This document shows positions 30,003-41,600 of a stretch of DNA of 64,000 nucleotides, in pieces. Every line of letters starts with the position of its first letter. The stretch's first letter is position 1. The stretch comes from Lates calcarifer (lineage: Eukaryota > Chordata > Actinopteri > Centropomidae). The position numbers and the translations under genes are program-made. The notes beneath the pieces were generated by a model. It saw nothing but the letters and a program-made list of their open reading frames with translations. It did not search any database and had not been told where the DNA came from. The DNA is taken from the NCBI RefSeq assembly GCF_001640805.2, contig NC_066838.1, positions 15,862,763 through 15,926,762 of the forward strand. The letters run 5' to 3'.

Positions 30003-30170
30003 TCTTGATGTCCTACAGTTTGCATATAAAACCAAAAGGTCCTCAGAGGATGCTTTCTCCACCACACTCCACCTAACTCTGCCACACCTAGAGAGGAAAA
30101 ACACATTGCCCACCAGGCCACTGAACAGGTTTTTCCCACAAGCTATCAGAACTTTAAATGGACTGTACCC
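30003..30170 (+). mobile_element. LINE reverse-transcriptase scrap with internal deletion
   Basis: The frame reads LDVLQFAYKTKRSSEDAFST followed by TLHLTLPHLE, matching the start of the reverse-transcriptase domain of fish jockey/Rex-like LINEs (DPLQFAYRxNRSxxDA). It then jumps to NRFFPQAIRTLNG, which in such elements is close to the protein C-terminus. The catalytic palm is missing, so this is a deleted dead copy. Confidence 0.7.
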
Positions 30171-30261
30171 CCTCCCACAAACACACACAGGTAATATTAA
30201 AAGTGTTACTAAGCAGTTATTTGAAATTAATGTTGCACATAAAACTGTATAATTAACAAAT

Positions 30262-30680
30262 ACTTAAATTGCCAAAATATTATGCTAAAGAGCTGCATAA
30301 GATAAAATGTAAACTGTGAGTGTTGTTGATGTTGTCATCATAAATACAGCTAATATCAATATCAGCTTATAACTTTTGTTTCTGTAGGACTATCAACTAT
30401 CCATCCATTATCTACACCGCTTATCCGTTAAGGGTCGTGGGGGGGCTGGAGCCTGTCCCAGCTTTGACATTGGGTGAGAGGCAGCGTACACCCTGTACAG
30501 ATCACCAGTCCTCAGGCCAACTAGGTGTTTCAAATTTGTTTTCTGTTTAAGTAAAATTCAGTCATCAACTGTACACTCTCAAATACAAATCTAATGAGCC
30601 AGGAACAGTTCATCATCAACAGGATCAATCCAGTAAGTGTGTTTTCTGACTTTAAGGTAATTACATTCAGAAATTACAAT
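30262..30680. repeat. Near-identical direct repeat, copy 2
   Basis: Second copy of the block at about 27700-28139. Very high identity over about 400 bp shows a recent duplication or two recent insertions of the same element. It ends directly before the sequence that carries the hAT insertion. Confidence 0.85.
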
Positions 30681-30731
30681 ATGTCATCCTACTTTATTAT
30701 CTCTGTCACCAGTAATAATAAACCTGTAGAC

Positions 30732-31480
30732 CAGGGGTGTCAAACTCATTTTCACTGAGGGCCACATCAGCATAATGGTTGCCCTCAAAGGGCCAGATGT
30801 AACTGTAAGACAGAATAAATGTAACTAAATGTAACCAAATATAATGTAAAATAAAGGTAACTACTTCGTAACATATTGCTAAATAACTTTCTGTATTTAT
30901 TACTTATTCAAGTTACAAATGGTATGCATTATAGATGACATAAACGTTGTTCAAAATTGTTTTGTCACAGTTGAGGGGGTCAGAATAACGTACAGTCAAC
31001 AATAGTGAGCTGCTAAGAACATGTGCGACAAATTTTACAAAAACAAATGGCTGCACACAGCCTTGCAGGAGTAAACATTTGTCTGCCTAAACACATAAAC
31101 CTGTAAACAACAAATACATTGCTATACATTAAGTATGTAATAAATTCACCTTCCCATCTTTCTTGAAACTGCCTTCTATCTGCATCAACCTTTCTCTTCC
31201 TGGACATTTTGGGATCATTTGTGGATATTTCAATTTCAATTTCACTTGTCGCATGATGCATATACATGATACACTATGATCTAGTGGCGGGATGCCATCA
31301 CTTTGCGGGTAACACAATCGCCATGCATTGAGGGAAATGTAGCTTATGGTCAACGCACGCCTTAAAGCAGCATAGACCTATTTTAACACAGATTTTTAAG
31401 ACCAATTAAACACTCGCGGGCCACATAAAATGACGTGGCGGGCCACATCTGGCCCGCGGGCCCTGAATTTGACACATGTG
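30732..31480. mobile_element. hAT-superfamily transposon, deleted copy
   Basis: Left end CAGGGGTGTCAAACTC; the right end read on the other strand is CACATGTGTCAAATTC, an imperfect terminal inverted repeat of the common CAGGGGTGTCAAACTCA fish family. Both ends carry the same 8-bp target duplication CTGTAGAC (30724-30731 and 31481-31488); 8 bp is the hAT signature. On the minus strand near 31150-31205 a frame reads MSRKRKVDADRRQFQERW, resembling the N-terminus of domesticated and active hAT transposases of this group. The rest of the transposase is absent, so the 749-bp element is non-autonomous. Confidence 0.9.
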
Positions 31481-32167
31481 CTGTAGACAAAAAGTCTACA
31501 CTGTGACGTAAGCTGTGACAGTCACTGTGAAATGCTGACCCCAAAACAGCAAAGCGCAGTTGTCTGATTTTCAGGTGATGTGACAGTAACAATGTGAAAA
31601 TACTTCATTACAAGTAATGATGTTGATGGCACAACTCTACATATGGTTAAAGTTTCTTATCTCGCTTTATCTTGCCATCAGCACACACAACTGAACTGCA
31701 GCTGCATATTTAGCTCAGAGGGCTGGCTGGCAGTTACTGTGAGTAATTTTTTTTTCAGACAATGTAGACAACAGTTTACCACAATATTATTTCTTAAATT
31801 CTGTGATGTGAATGTGATGCACACAATGCACACAGTATTGTGTGGCAGAAAGTTGTTCTGTTTGCTTAGTGAAAGAGAAGAACTGTGATGGGTGTGTTTG
31901 TGTGTGTGAGAGAAATTTTTGTGTTTGCAGTCGGCAGGGTACAATGAAATACAAATATCAGATGACTGCACGCTGACGGGGGTTGTTTAATGGTACTATT
32001 GTTATTATTAGGAGACAATGACAGATGCTCTTGCAACCATGGGAGTGATCTACGAGCAAATCAAACAACTTTTATTAAAGCTTAAACATCTTACAGGGTG
32101 TGTTGGTATACTCCCTAACTAAACAAGAGAGCATTGGAAATCTGCATTATAGTTTCCAAAAATTTGC

Positions 32168-33000
32168 TGCATTCACTGCTTCCCTTGAAACAGACTCTTC
32201 AAAGATTCAAGTTTGAGCTCTTCATGAGAGGGAACACCTCACTGAACCCTCACAGGTCATTTGCTAGGAAGGTTTCGAAAAACTGCAAAGTCTGAGTAAT
32301 TTCTTTGTCACTTCTTTGACATTGAACCATAATGGTGCTATAGGACCATAATCCCAAATGCAGGACAACAAACTACCCATCAGACTACTGTCACACAGAA
32401 TACAACAATGGAGCCTTTTATCAAACCAAACTTTAATTAAGGCTTAATCACCTGAGGTGTGCTGTTACATTCCCTAACTAAAGAGAGCACTGGAAACTTT
32501 AGTTCAGCAGCACAAAAACACTTTATACTCAACAGGAGGGAGCAACAGAGCAGCCCATATCCACTGTGTTAAAAAGCACTGATTAGTAATTTTGTTTTTC
32601 CCTTAGGTTTTCCCTTAGGGGATAACTGGTTTCCCCATCAGAAAACGAAAGGGGAAAAACAAAACTCTTGCCAACAGCATCATGGGTAGCTTGTGGCGCA
32701 CTGCAGGGCAATGTAAACATAGGCAGGACCTGAGAAGATTATTGAAGGTCAGCCAACACACAGGTGTCATACAGGTGCTAGAAATCAGAGGGAGAGAGCA
32801 GCTCTGGACGTCACAGTAAGTAAACAAAATGAAATAAGAACATTACATAATATTACTGACATGTTGCGAGATGTTTCCTATTAACAGTAGTGTAAAAGAA
32901 GTGGTTATATCATCTGCTGAATAAGAAATATTTAAGGTGGTGGAGGAAACTGTTAATAATCAGGAGCTACAGTGTGTGATTCCACAGTTGTATCTGTCTT
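32168..33000. repeat. Local repeat unit, copy 3
   Basis: Long copy matching 28147-28700 but carrying extra sequence (about 32510-32780) between the first and second halves. Donor-like GT at 32816. The close match to copy 1 suggests recent duplication. Confidence 0.8.
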
Positions 33001-34931
33001 TCACATTATTGTTTTCAAATGTTACTTGTTATTGAGTTTTAGTCTCATTTTCATTGTGTTCAAAAATAGGTCATCAATGAATATTTTTGCTTAAGCTATA
33101 CTGACATGAATGTTATAATTACATTAGTAGTAGAACAGCATCACTTACATCAATGGCTTGCTTGAAGGGCCTGTTAAATTCGGGCAACAAGAATGATAGC
33201 ACTAGCTGGCAATGCTTTCAGGTTCTCAAATGCAAGTTGAGATTTATCTGCCCAAATAAAAAGGACCTTTGGACTAAGCAGGTCAGTTGCAATACATATT
33301 CCTATAACAACATGCTACTACCCTTAAAAAAAAGCTGTTGCTCAAAGCAAATAACCTGAACGCCAAAGTTTGTAATGGCCTCTACTTTGTCAGATGGGAC
33401 AGAACTATCAACAAGCAGGCACAGGGAGCTCCATGAGCTAACACTAGGTTCAGCAATGTCATGCTGTAGCATGTAGTCTACTTCTTAATGCCCTTAAAGA
33501 ATGTTGTTTAACAAGAGCAGCATCACCTGCATCAGTGTCACACTGAAGGACGTTTCTGAATGTGGGTACATCAGAAAAAATATGTTTGTTGCTCACTTCA
33601 GTGCTATCAAAGTACTCAGTGGAATCCAGATAAGAAAGGTGGACATTAAAGTTGGCCAGGATTTTCAATTTTTTAAATTTTATTTCACAGCATACCATGA
33701 GGAATGTTTTGATTAACAACAACATCAGAGTCCTTCTCCTCTGGTTCCTGGTTCCTTTCACAATAGGGTTTGAATATATTCACATGACAAACATGCTTTA
33801 TGTTTCTGATCTAAGGTCTTAACCATGTAGTCACAGTCACCAACCTGACAATCAGCTGCATATGGTCTACTGTGTTCAGCCTAAAAGCAGCCTTTGGAAG
33901 TGGTAACAGCACTAGTACTTGGTACTTTGTCATAGGCTTCCCCAAAGTTTTGCTTTACCAGTTCATACACAGAGTCTAAGAGGTTAGAGTCTTGTCTGGC
34001 TTCTCTTTCAACTGTTTCTAAGGACCCCACACAATATGGCCAAACACCAGTTCTGTCCCACAAGACAATGATCACGAGCCAAATGCAAGATATCAGAACA
34101 ATAAGTAGTTGTACCAACAATTTGGAACACAGTACTCTTATTATCACAGTGTCACAACTTCAATACAAAAAAATCTATTTTTCATATTTTCAAGCTTGAG
34201 CTCTTCATGAGAGAGAACACCTCACCAAACCAAGTCAGCAGGAAGGTAGGAAGTCTTCTGAAAGTGCTGAGCATTTTCTTTCAATGGCACCATAATCACA
34301 AATGTAGGACTAAAAACTACCCAAACTACTAATGCTGGACAAAATACAACACAGAATATGACAGGCTCAAAAACTGAACTTGTATTAAACTCAACTTCTT
34401 TTAAGGCCTAAACATCTTCTGAGGTGTGCTGATAGACTAATTAACCAAGGAGAGCAATATGTTATGACACTGGCTCAAAGAAAGCAACACAGATGAGTTA
34501 CACAACATAAAATTTTTGGTAACTGGAGCAAAACGTTTTGGTAGTTGTTATTCATTATTGTTCACTGACGAAAAATGTAATACATTTCATTAGGGGGAAA
34601 ATCAAATCTGTTCCATATCTAATGTGGCAGTGTTAAAGCACTGCTGCCATTAGCACCACGTACCACTAAAACAATCATAGGATTATAATCTGTATAAGCA
34701 GGGTGAAAACAAAACTGCTCCAGATCTAATTTATCCTGGGTACAGCGAATCAGGGGATGAGAGCAGCGCTGGACATAACTGACAGAGAAAGATTTTGGGG
34801 CGATGGAGGAAAGTTAATAATCAAGAGCTACAGTGACTTAACCAAGGAGAGCACTGGAAACCTCACTTTATATTCAGCAGGAGGGAGAAACAGAGCAGCC
34901 CATAGCCACTGTGTTATAACAATGTACCACT

Positions 34932-35130
34932 GGGGGGGGGGGCGCGCCTCATAGCCAAATGGTTAGGGCACGTACCATGTGGACCCTAGTGGTCTAAGCA
35001 GGCAGACTCCGGACCCCAATCCGGCCGGACCTTTACTGCATGTCATTTCCCCGCTCTCTCTCCCTGTTTCCTGTCTCTCTCACTGTCCTCTGAAAATAAA
35101 GGCAAAAAAAAAAAAACAAACAAACAAAAA
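34932..35130 (+). mobile_element. tRNA-derived SINE with target-site duplication
   Basis: A tRNA-like head with an A-box-like GCCAAATGGTTAGGGCACG is followed by the characteristic fish body CTGCATGTCATTTCCCCGCT, TCTCTCCCTGTTTCCTGTCT and AAAATAAAGGC, and then an A-rich tail. It is flanked by a 14-bp target duplication with one mismatch, AACAATGTACCACT (34918-34931) and AACAGTGTACCACT (35131-35144). A G run of about 10 and GCGCGCC lie at its 5' edge. Confidence 0.85.
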
Positions 35131-35282
35131 AAACAGTGTACCACTAACACAAATAAAGAAAGGAGACAGACATTGAGGAGTTAAACAAAACTGAAAGTGG
35201 CGGACTCTGCAATTAAAATAAACAAATATGTAACAAGGAAACAGAAGACAGTGGCTGATGCTGTCTGTGAGGTTAATATGGG

Positions 35283-35610
35283 TGGGGCTTGAGAGGGAAT
35301 TTAAAGGTTAGCCAACATACAGGTGCCAGAAATCAGTGAATGAAACCTGCGCTGGACATAACAGTAAGTACCCACAATGAAATAATGACATCAGATAATA
35401 TTACTGACACAGACATAACTTTGAAAGTTGTTTCTTATGAACAATAGTGCAACAGGTCAAGTCGCTGCATCATCTTGTTGACAAAAAATATTTTGGGTGG
35501 TGGAGGAAACTGTTAATAATCAGGAGCTACAGTGTGTGATTCCATAGATATAAGCAGGTTGTTGAATAAGGCATTGCATTAAAACATGTCAATACTTGTC
35601 TTTCACCATA
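35283..35610. repeat. Local repeat unit, copy 4 (diverged)
   Basis: Starts GGGGCTTGAGAGGGAATTTA and runs through CATAACAGTAAGTACC (donor-like GT at 35364) to GGTGGTGGAGGAAAC, ending near AAGGCATTGCATTAAAACAT. A further partial copy of its first half is visible at about 34741-34850. Confidence 0.75.
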
Positions 35611-36299
35611 CATTTTGTCATAGGTCTTATTTTCAAAGGTGACTTTTTATTTAGTTTTAGTCTTTTCACTGTGAAAAATAGATTGTAAATTAATATTTTG
35701 TGTCATTTCATAAGGTAGTTTGCTTGTTGCTTAGTTTGACTTGATGCGGCCAGCTGAACTTGAATCAGTCCCAATACATAATAAAAGGGTCAAATTATCA
35801 ATATTTTTTAGGAAACTCTCACCACAGTGGTTTAAGAGTCTTCTTCGGTCTTTGAATTTTTTTCCTTTCATATTCATTTCAAAGTGGCATTTTCTATGCA
35901 TTTTTTACTCTGACAATTGAGACTTTCAGTTTTGGAGACAAAAGTTAATAAAATACTAATGATGATATCTTTAAAAATGGCTTGACATCTGCCACACAGA
36001 AGAACTTTAAGCCCTGTTGTAAGAAATCAGGACTCGTTTAGCAGAAGCTTGTCAGTCAAAAACTAGAAAATACTGTACAAAACTATACTATTTGGAAAGT
36101 CACACTGTGTTTACTTTTCAATTTTAACTGATACAAAAAAATCTTCTCTAATTAAAAGCCTATTTTCCAGTGGACTAGTGTTAACTATGACATAGAATTA
36201 AAATCCCAGTCCTAGTGTCTAACTCATCTCCTTTAAGAGATACAGCTTACCAGCTATTCTAAAATCATTTGATGAAAGCAATTTATAGTGACTATGTTT

Positions 36300-36700
36300 A
36301 AGCACTCACCACATTTGGTTATGGTTAAGGTAAGAGCATGGTCTGGTTTAATACAGCAATAACTTCACTTGTTCTTAAGACACAACATGATTATTTATGC
36401 TTGACCAAAAATACAGTCTTTCCCTAACCTTAACCAAAGCGCTTTTGCTGCCCAAACCTAATCCCACAGACGGACTCTGGATGCAAACCTCAGTCTCTGG
36501 TGTGAGTTGTGTGTTTTGTATGCCAACCATCCATCCCAACAACCTCTTGACGACAGAGCTGGTTTTAACAGATGTTGCTCTTCATTCACACTGTAATGTA
36601 CACTGCACATTAAAAAATGATGCTATAGGAATACCCAGTGTATTACGTTATGGCAGGGGGTCCTGATTAAGTGTCCATATGTGACAAGTTGGGAGAGAGA
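36300..36700. repeat. Dispersed teleost repeat (tentative)
   Basis: Contains CCCTAACCTTAACCAAAGCG, GACGGACTCTGGATGCAAAC and CTCAGTCTCTGGTGTGAG, phrases that recur in repeats of many fish genomes. Boundaries and class are not determined. Confidence 0.35.
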
Positions 36701-37119
36701 AGGTGTTGTGATGTACAGCAAAGGTCAGTGTGTATGTGAGAGGAGTTTACTTTTTACATGCAAACATCCACCCCAACCTTTTTTACATTACTTTTCATGA
36801 AGTATAAGAATGTTACACTTTGTGCTGGAACAAAACACTGCCAGTGAACTTAATTTAGGTGACAATTACATTTCCTCCTGAACAAATTAGGCAATGCAAA
36901 TTTATTTTGTGGGAGACAGGGTTGGTGGTCAAGATAAAAACTAAGAAGGATATTAGGTATTTACTTTCTATCAAAATTGTTTAATTTGTTTTCTGAACTA
37001 ATGTTTTCAAATATTTCTCTTATTTGTTGATTTATCTATTGATGAGTGCAGTGACCAGTCTGATATGTGTGGTCTAGAGCAGTAATATTCAGACACTGTG
37101 TCTTATGTGCAGGTCTGCC

Positions 37120-37880
37120 CTGGTCAGCTGTATTGAACAACACCATCGCCAGGTTTGAGAAACTCAGGACCCAAAAGCACAACAGAATTGGTGATGGCAG
37201 GTAAAGAATCTTTACTCGAAGAACAAGACAAAGGCTAACAAATGAGTGGTAATCAGGAACTAGAGGCAGGCAGGTTGGTAAAACAAAGGTCTGGAGAGCT
37301 TGGTGATGAGACAATCTGATAACTGGTGTGAAACAAGGAGGTATATTTACACAGGGGGATAATTAGGTAAATTACAGGACTGCTATTAACTGTTTCCTCT
37401 TTTCCTCTCAACACAGGCAGAAGGGACTGTAGAGCAAGAGCACAGAGAAGCAGGTTGGTGCAGTTAAGAAACTTTTCATAAACAAACTGAACAATCATGC
37501 TTAAAGACAGGTGGGTGGACAAGCAGAGAGAAAGCCAAAGACAATAGGTACCACACATGGGTAGAAGGCACATGGGAAAACACAGGAAAATAAGAATTCA
37601 ATTCAACAAACAGCTGGTGGCAATGATCGGCTTAAACGCTGGCTGGGGTAATGAGGAAACTGGGAACAGATATGCGAGTAGACAGGGCTTGTCAGGTGAC
37701 TGAAAATTAAAAACAGGTGAGCAGACAGATATGGAGATAGGAAGAACATCCAGGAACATCTGGTGGGCAAACTGAGAGTGGCAGAAGATGAAGGGCAAAA
37801 AGAATAGGTCAGACCGGGATAATATGAGTAAGGAGGGCAGGTCTAGAGGGACAAACAAGATAATTCAGACATGAATCATG
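37120..37880. repeat. Purine-rich repeat-like segment (tentative)
   Basis: A long run of AGGCAGG, GACAGGTG, GGTGAGCAGACAG and AACCAGGAAC-like phrases with no coding signal and skewed purine content. It resembles the internal part of dispersed fish repeats. No terminal repeats were located. Confidence 0.3.
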
Positions 37881-38240
37881 ACAGGTGGAAATGGGCAAAT
37901 TCCTCTGGCTGAATTAGGTTATAATGTCTAGACTGTTATGGATATAAAGTTGTATGTGCAAAAGCAAATTCCTAGAACTAATTTGGAGCTACAACAGCCA
38001 TCTGACTATATTTTGAACTAATTGTACTTGTGTTTTTGTTTGTTTTGTTTTTTTGCAACTTGGTGACCATCTTATAATTCTACACAGCGCCATCCAAGAC
38101 AAGGTAATATAAAATGTATCTAATCAAAAATCACACAATTCAGAAAACAACTAATTAAGGGGTTTTCTGAATTCTCATTGTGTTTTGACCTCCAGGGCGA
38201 GTGTGCTAGAGAGATAAGAAAGACTAAACAGGGGAAAGGT

Positions 38241-38380
38241 GAAAAATAAACAAGGGACTGTGTGAGATGCAAGGGTCAGTGAATGATCCTTCACAAATAC
38301 ACTATCAAGATTGCGCATGTTTATTCTCTATTTTGTTGAATCAATTGTCAATCTACAGCAAAAGAGATGAACCAAAAGAC
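38241..38380. repeat. Tandem duplication upstream of SAMHD1 copy A, unit 1
   Basis: Reads AAAAATAAACAAGGGACTGT, GTCAGTGAATGATCCTTCAC and TTGTTGAATCAATTGTCAA in the same order as the next unit (about 38396-38540). The two are diverged by substitutions and small indels. Confidence 0.7.
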
Positions 38381-38395
38381 TAGTCAATACTAGAA

Positions 38396-38540
38396 TAAAA
38401 AACAAGGAAGTGTGTGAGATGTGTGTGTGTGAAGTGTCAGTGAATGGACCTTCTCAACCACACAAGGGATACACACACAGGATTGTGAATATTTACTCTG
38501 TTGAATCAATTGTCAAAGCAAAAGCAAAAGAAACATGGAC
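38396..38540. repeat. Tandem duplication upstream of SAMHD1 copy A, unit 2
   Basis: Second unit: AAAAAACAAGGAAGTGTGTG, GTCAGTGAATGGACCTTCTC and CTGTTGAATCAATTGTCAA. It ends about 150 bp before the first recognisable exon of SAMHD1 copy A, so it may overlap promoter or 5' UTR sequence. Confidence 0.7.
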
Positions 38541-38691
38541 GGCTGGAAAAAATGACAAAAGATTGCAGGATGAAAGAATAGAAAGACTAGTTCACTAAAC
38601 TCTCAAGATAAATGGAGCTCTTTTACTATAACTCTTTGGGATAATAATTGAATTGGGTGAATATATTTTTTGTTCTGTTGTCCTCTGCCAG

Positions 38692-41600
38692 GTGTTTAAT
38701 GATCCCATCCACGGTCATGTGGAGTTACATCCACTTCTCGTCAGAATCATAGACACACCTCAGTTCCAGAGGCTACGAAACATCAAGCAGCTCGGAGGGG
38801 CCTACTATGTTTATCCTGGAGCATCCCACAACCGCTTTGAGCACTCGATTGGGTATGTCTATATGTTTTCAGATAGACACAGCTATGTGTCTGAAAGAAA
38901 TCACAGTCCATGTTATAGAGGTATAATAGACTTAGACTATACTTTATTGATTCCTTGGGATGACTCCCTCAGGGAAATTAAGTTTCCAGCAGCTTATAGA
39001 GACAGACAGACTCTTAATAGTATAAAAAATGCACAGTAAACTCTTATGCACAGTAGTCTTAGCTAAATATACAAAATATAAACAGAATAAAATAAGAATG
39101 AAATAAGATAAATTTAGAGAACTGTATATGGTCTATGGTTAAAATAATAATAACACACTGTGTGATGGTACAGGGTAGCATATCTGGCAGGAGAGTTTGC
39201 ACAAGCTCTGAGAACAAGGCAGCCTGAACTCGACATCACTGACAGAGACGTCCTTTGTGTGAAAATTGCAGGACTTTGCCATGACCTGGGTGAGTGATAT
39301 ACAACTGTCCATTATTACATGTAATATGTTATTAAAGGTGATTGCTGGGTGTAAATAAGATAGGAATTGGATGTGAAACTATCCACAAACTATCAAATAA
39401 AAGCAGACATTAACAATCAAAGGCTGGTACCTAATGAAGGCAGAAAATTAAAACAGTGTGTGCAGCAGTCCATATGTTCACATGGCAATGCACAATATAC
39501 ATTTCTCTTCTTAACAACACTAATGTTTTAATAACACTAACACTGTTCTAATTTCAGTGTTGAGTTACTGCCAATTAAAACTCAGCAGTTCCTGCAGACT
39601 TTTCAGATTAAATGTCTAACTAGAAAAGAATATGTCATTTGAGTTACTGGGAGACCTTTAATGTAAAATATCTGCAGCACATGTTAAATTTAATCGAGAG
39701 GAAGAATGGTTAAGTGGAAGGTTCAGGGTATACTCAAAAGTGGCTCACTCATATGACAGGTTGTCAGACTATGTCAAAGTGTTTATAGCTGCTCCAAACA
39801 GCCACACTTGAAAACAGGGAGTAAAACCAGTCTTCAAGGAGAAGGGCAAGCCAAACATTTTCAGAAGGTTTCTCCTTGCATTGCTCTTGTTTGTAGACAA
39901 CACTGTAAAAAGCAATAATTTACATTCCATTATTTAAACAGGGCAGAACTGTAAATTATATCCACAGCAAAATATCTGTAGTGTTGACATCTGTTTTTTG
40001 TTTACAATTACTGTTATGAAGAATGCATATTTGGTACCAACAGTGAAGTGCATACCTTGTAAACCACCAGTAATGATCTCTCTGTATGTGCTCTTAAATA
40101 TAAGGCCACGGCTGTCAGTTCCTAATCGCTGAACACACGCGCTGGGCCTCATTTTATGCACATGTGGCACAATTACGTACAATTAATTACAGTCATGTGT
40201 GCCATAGTGTCAGACCCCCACTCCATCGCCAGCTATGCCCACACACGCCAAGTCAAATCAGCTGAGGGAGTCTGAGAGGAGAGGACAGGAGACAGAGGAG
40301 GTCTCAGATCTGTCGTCTATGCTATTGCACACATTGCTGCTATGACTGACATGTAACCAATAACTGATCAGAGCAGGGTACTACAGCAGGAGATGTCATG
40401 ACAAAGTTTAATGTTTATGGTATAACAAGACAGGCTGAACATACAATATTTTAAACATGGCTAAGTTTTGCATAGGACCCCAGTTTGACCAGGTGTGACC
40501 CTCTAAAAGGCAATGCAGTGGATACACTGAGTTGACTTACCTTCCTGTACTCTAGCAGAAAATTTTGGCTAGAATAAGTCTTTGTTTCCATAACAGTATT
40601 TTTTTTCTGCCAAAGAACAAGTTCTAGTACATCCCTAGTGGGAGTAATATAAAATATTACCATGGTTTGACGAGTAATATTAGTTTTACACAGGATTTTT
40701 ATCAAGGTTTCACAAGCATTTCATGCTAACTAATCAGGCCTGTCTGTCCCACTGGTCTGTTTCAAATAAAACATGTCTGATAAAAAAGAATCACAACTGG
40801 TTCATTTTACAGTTTACACATGATCATGATTAAATGATTATATATTTATTTCTCCATATTTAGGACATGGGCCCTTTTCCCACCTATTTGATGGAATGTT
40901 CATTCCTAAAGCACGTCCAGGTGAAAACTGGAGGGTAAGAACCAAGTAGATAATTTGCATTTTCTGCAGAAAATGTGTGTGAATGCATCCACACTATTGC
41001 TCTTCAAATCTTTATTCATATTAGTAATACTATTTTTTTTAAAATGCTATAACCACCTGTCCACTGCTGGAGTCAAACCAGCAATCTCACAATTCATAGG
41101 CAACTGCTCTATCCATTGCGCCATGGGAGACCACAGGGTACTGTGTGGTGCTACAATGAATTGTAGTGGTAGTAAAATTGCAAAATAGTATAGTACAATT
41201 GTATAAATAGCAAAATGCACAACATATTCATAACAATATCTATTATTATTATCATAACTGTTATCATTGCTTTTCTCAGGAGGGTTTTTGATATTTGTCT
41301 GGGTCAGGGCTTGAACACGAGATCTTTAGTTAGAAGGCATCCACATCACCGATCTCGCCCCTGAAGTCCACAGTGTAAGTCCTGGCAGTAAAAGCAATCG
41401 TAGTGATAGTACAATAGCAAAATTGCTGAATTGTTGTAAATAGCAAAATAGCATAAAAACATAAACAGTTGCAAAAAGTTGAATAAGGAAAACAGAAAAA
41501 AGAACAGAAAAAATTTCATAGCAGAATGGTTTCTACAGCAGAAAGTGCAGTGAAATTTCAGTGTCTGAAGCGGGAATCAAACCAGGGACTTTGGTTGGTT

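Larger units (their letters stand above)
23062..38691. other. Gene-poor, repeat-rich intergenic region
   Basis: About 15.6 kb with no recognisable host exon. From 26 kb onward it is built largely of repeats: L2-like LINE remnants (about 26112-26215 and 27609-27702), a near-identical 0.43-kb duplication (about 27700 and 30262), local repeat units between 28.1 and 35.6 kb, a LINE reverse-transcriptase scrap at 30003-30170, a hAT element at 30732-31480 and a SINE at 34932-35130. Between 23 and 26 kb little structure is visible beyond a TTTG run (about 24403-24420) and a poly-A tract (26070-26092). Any 5' exon of SAMHD1 copy A would have to lie here; none was recognised. Confidence 0.6.

Noticed and set aside
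29941..30252. 103-codon plus-strand frame as a host gene
   Set aside because: Its centre is LINE reverse-transcriptase and C-terminal sequence fused by deletion; it is a dead retroelement scrap.
28147..35610. Endogenous retrovirus with LTRs
   Set aside because: The repeated units are direct and share donor-like sites, but no gag, protease or integrase frame, primer-binding site or TG...CA LTR ends were found between them.
38419..38598. Open frame upstream of SAMHD1 copy A as its missing first exon
   Set aside because: It ends in a stop before 38692, has no splice donor in a fitting phase that I can support, no SAM similarity, and lies in a tandem duplication.
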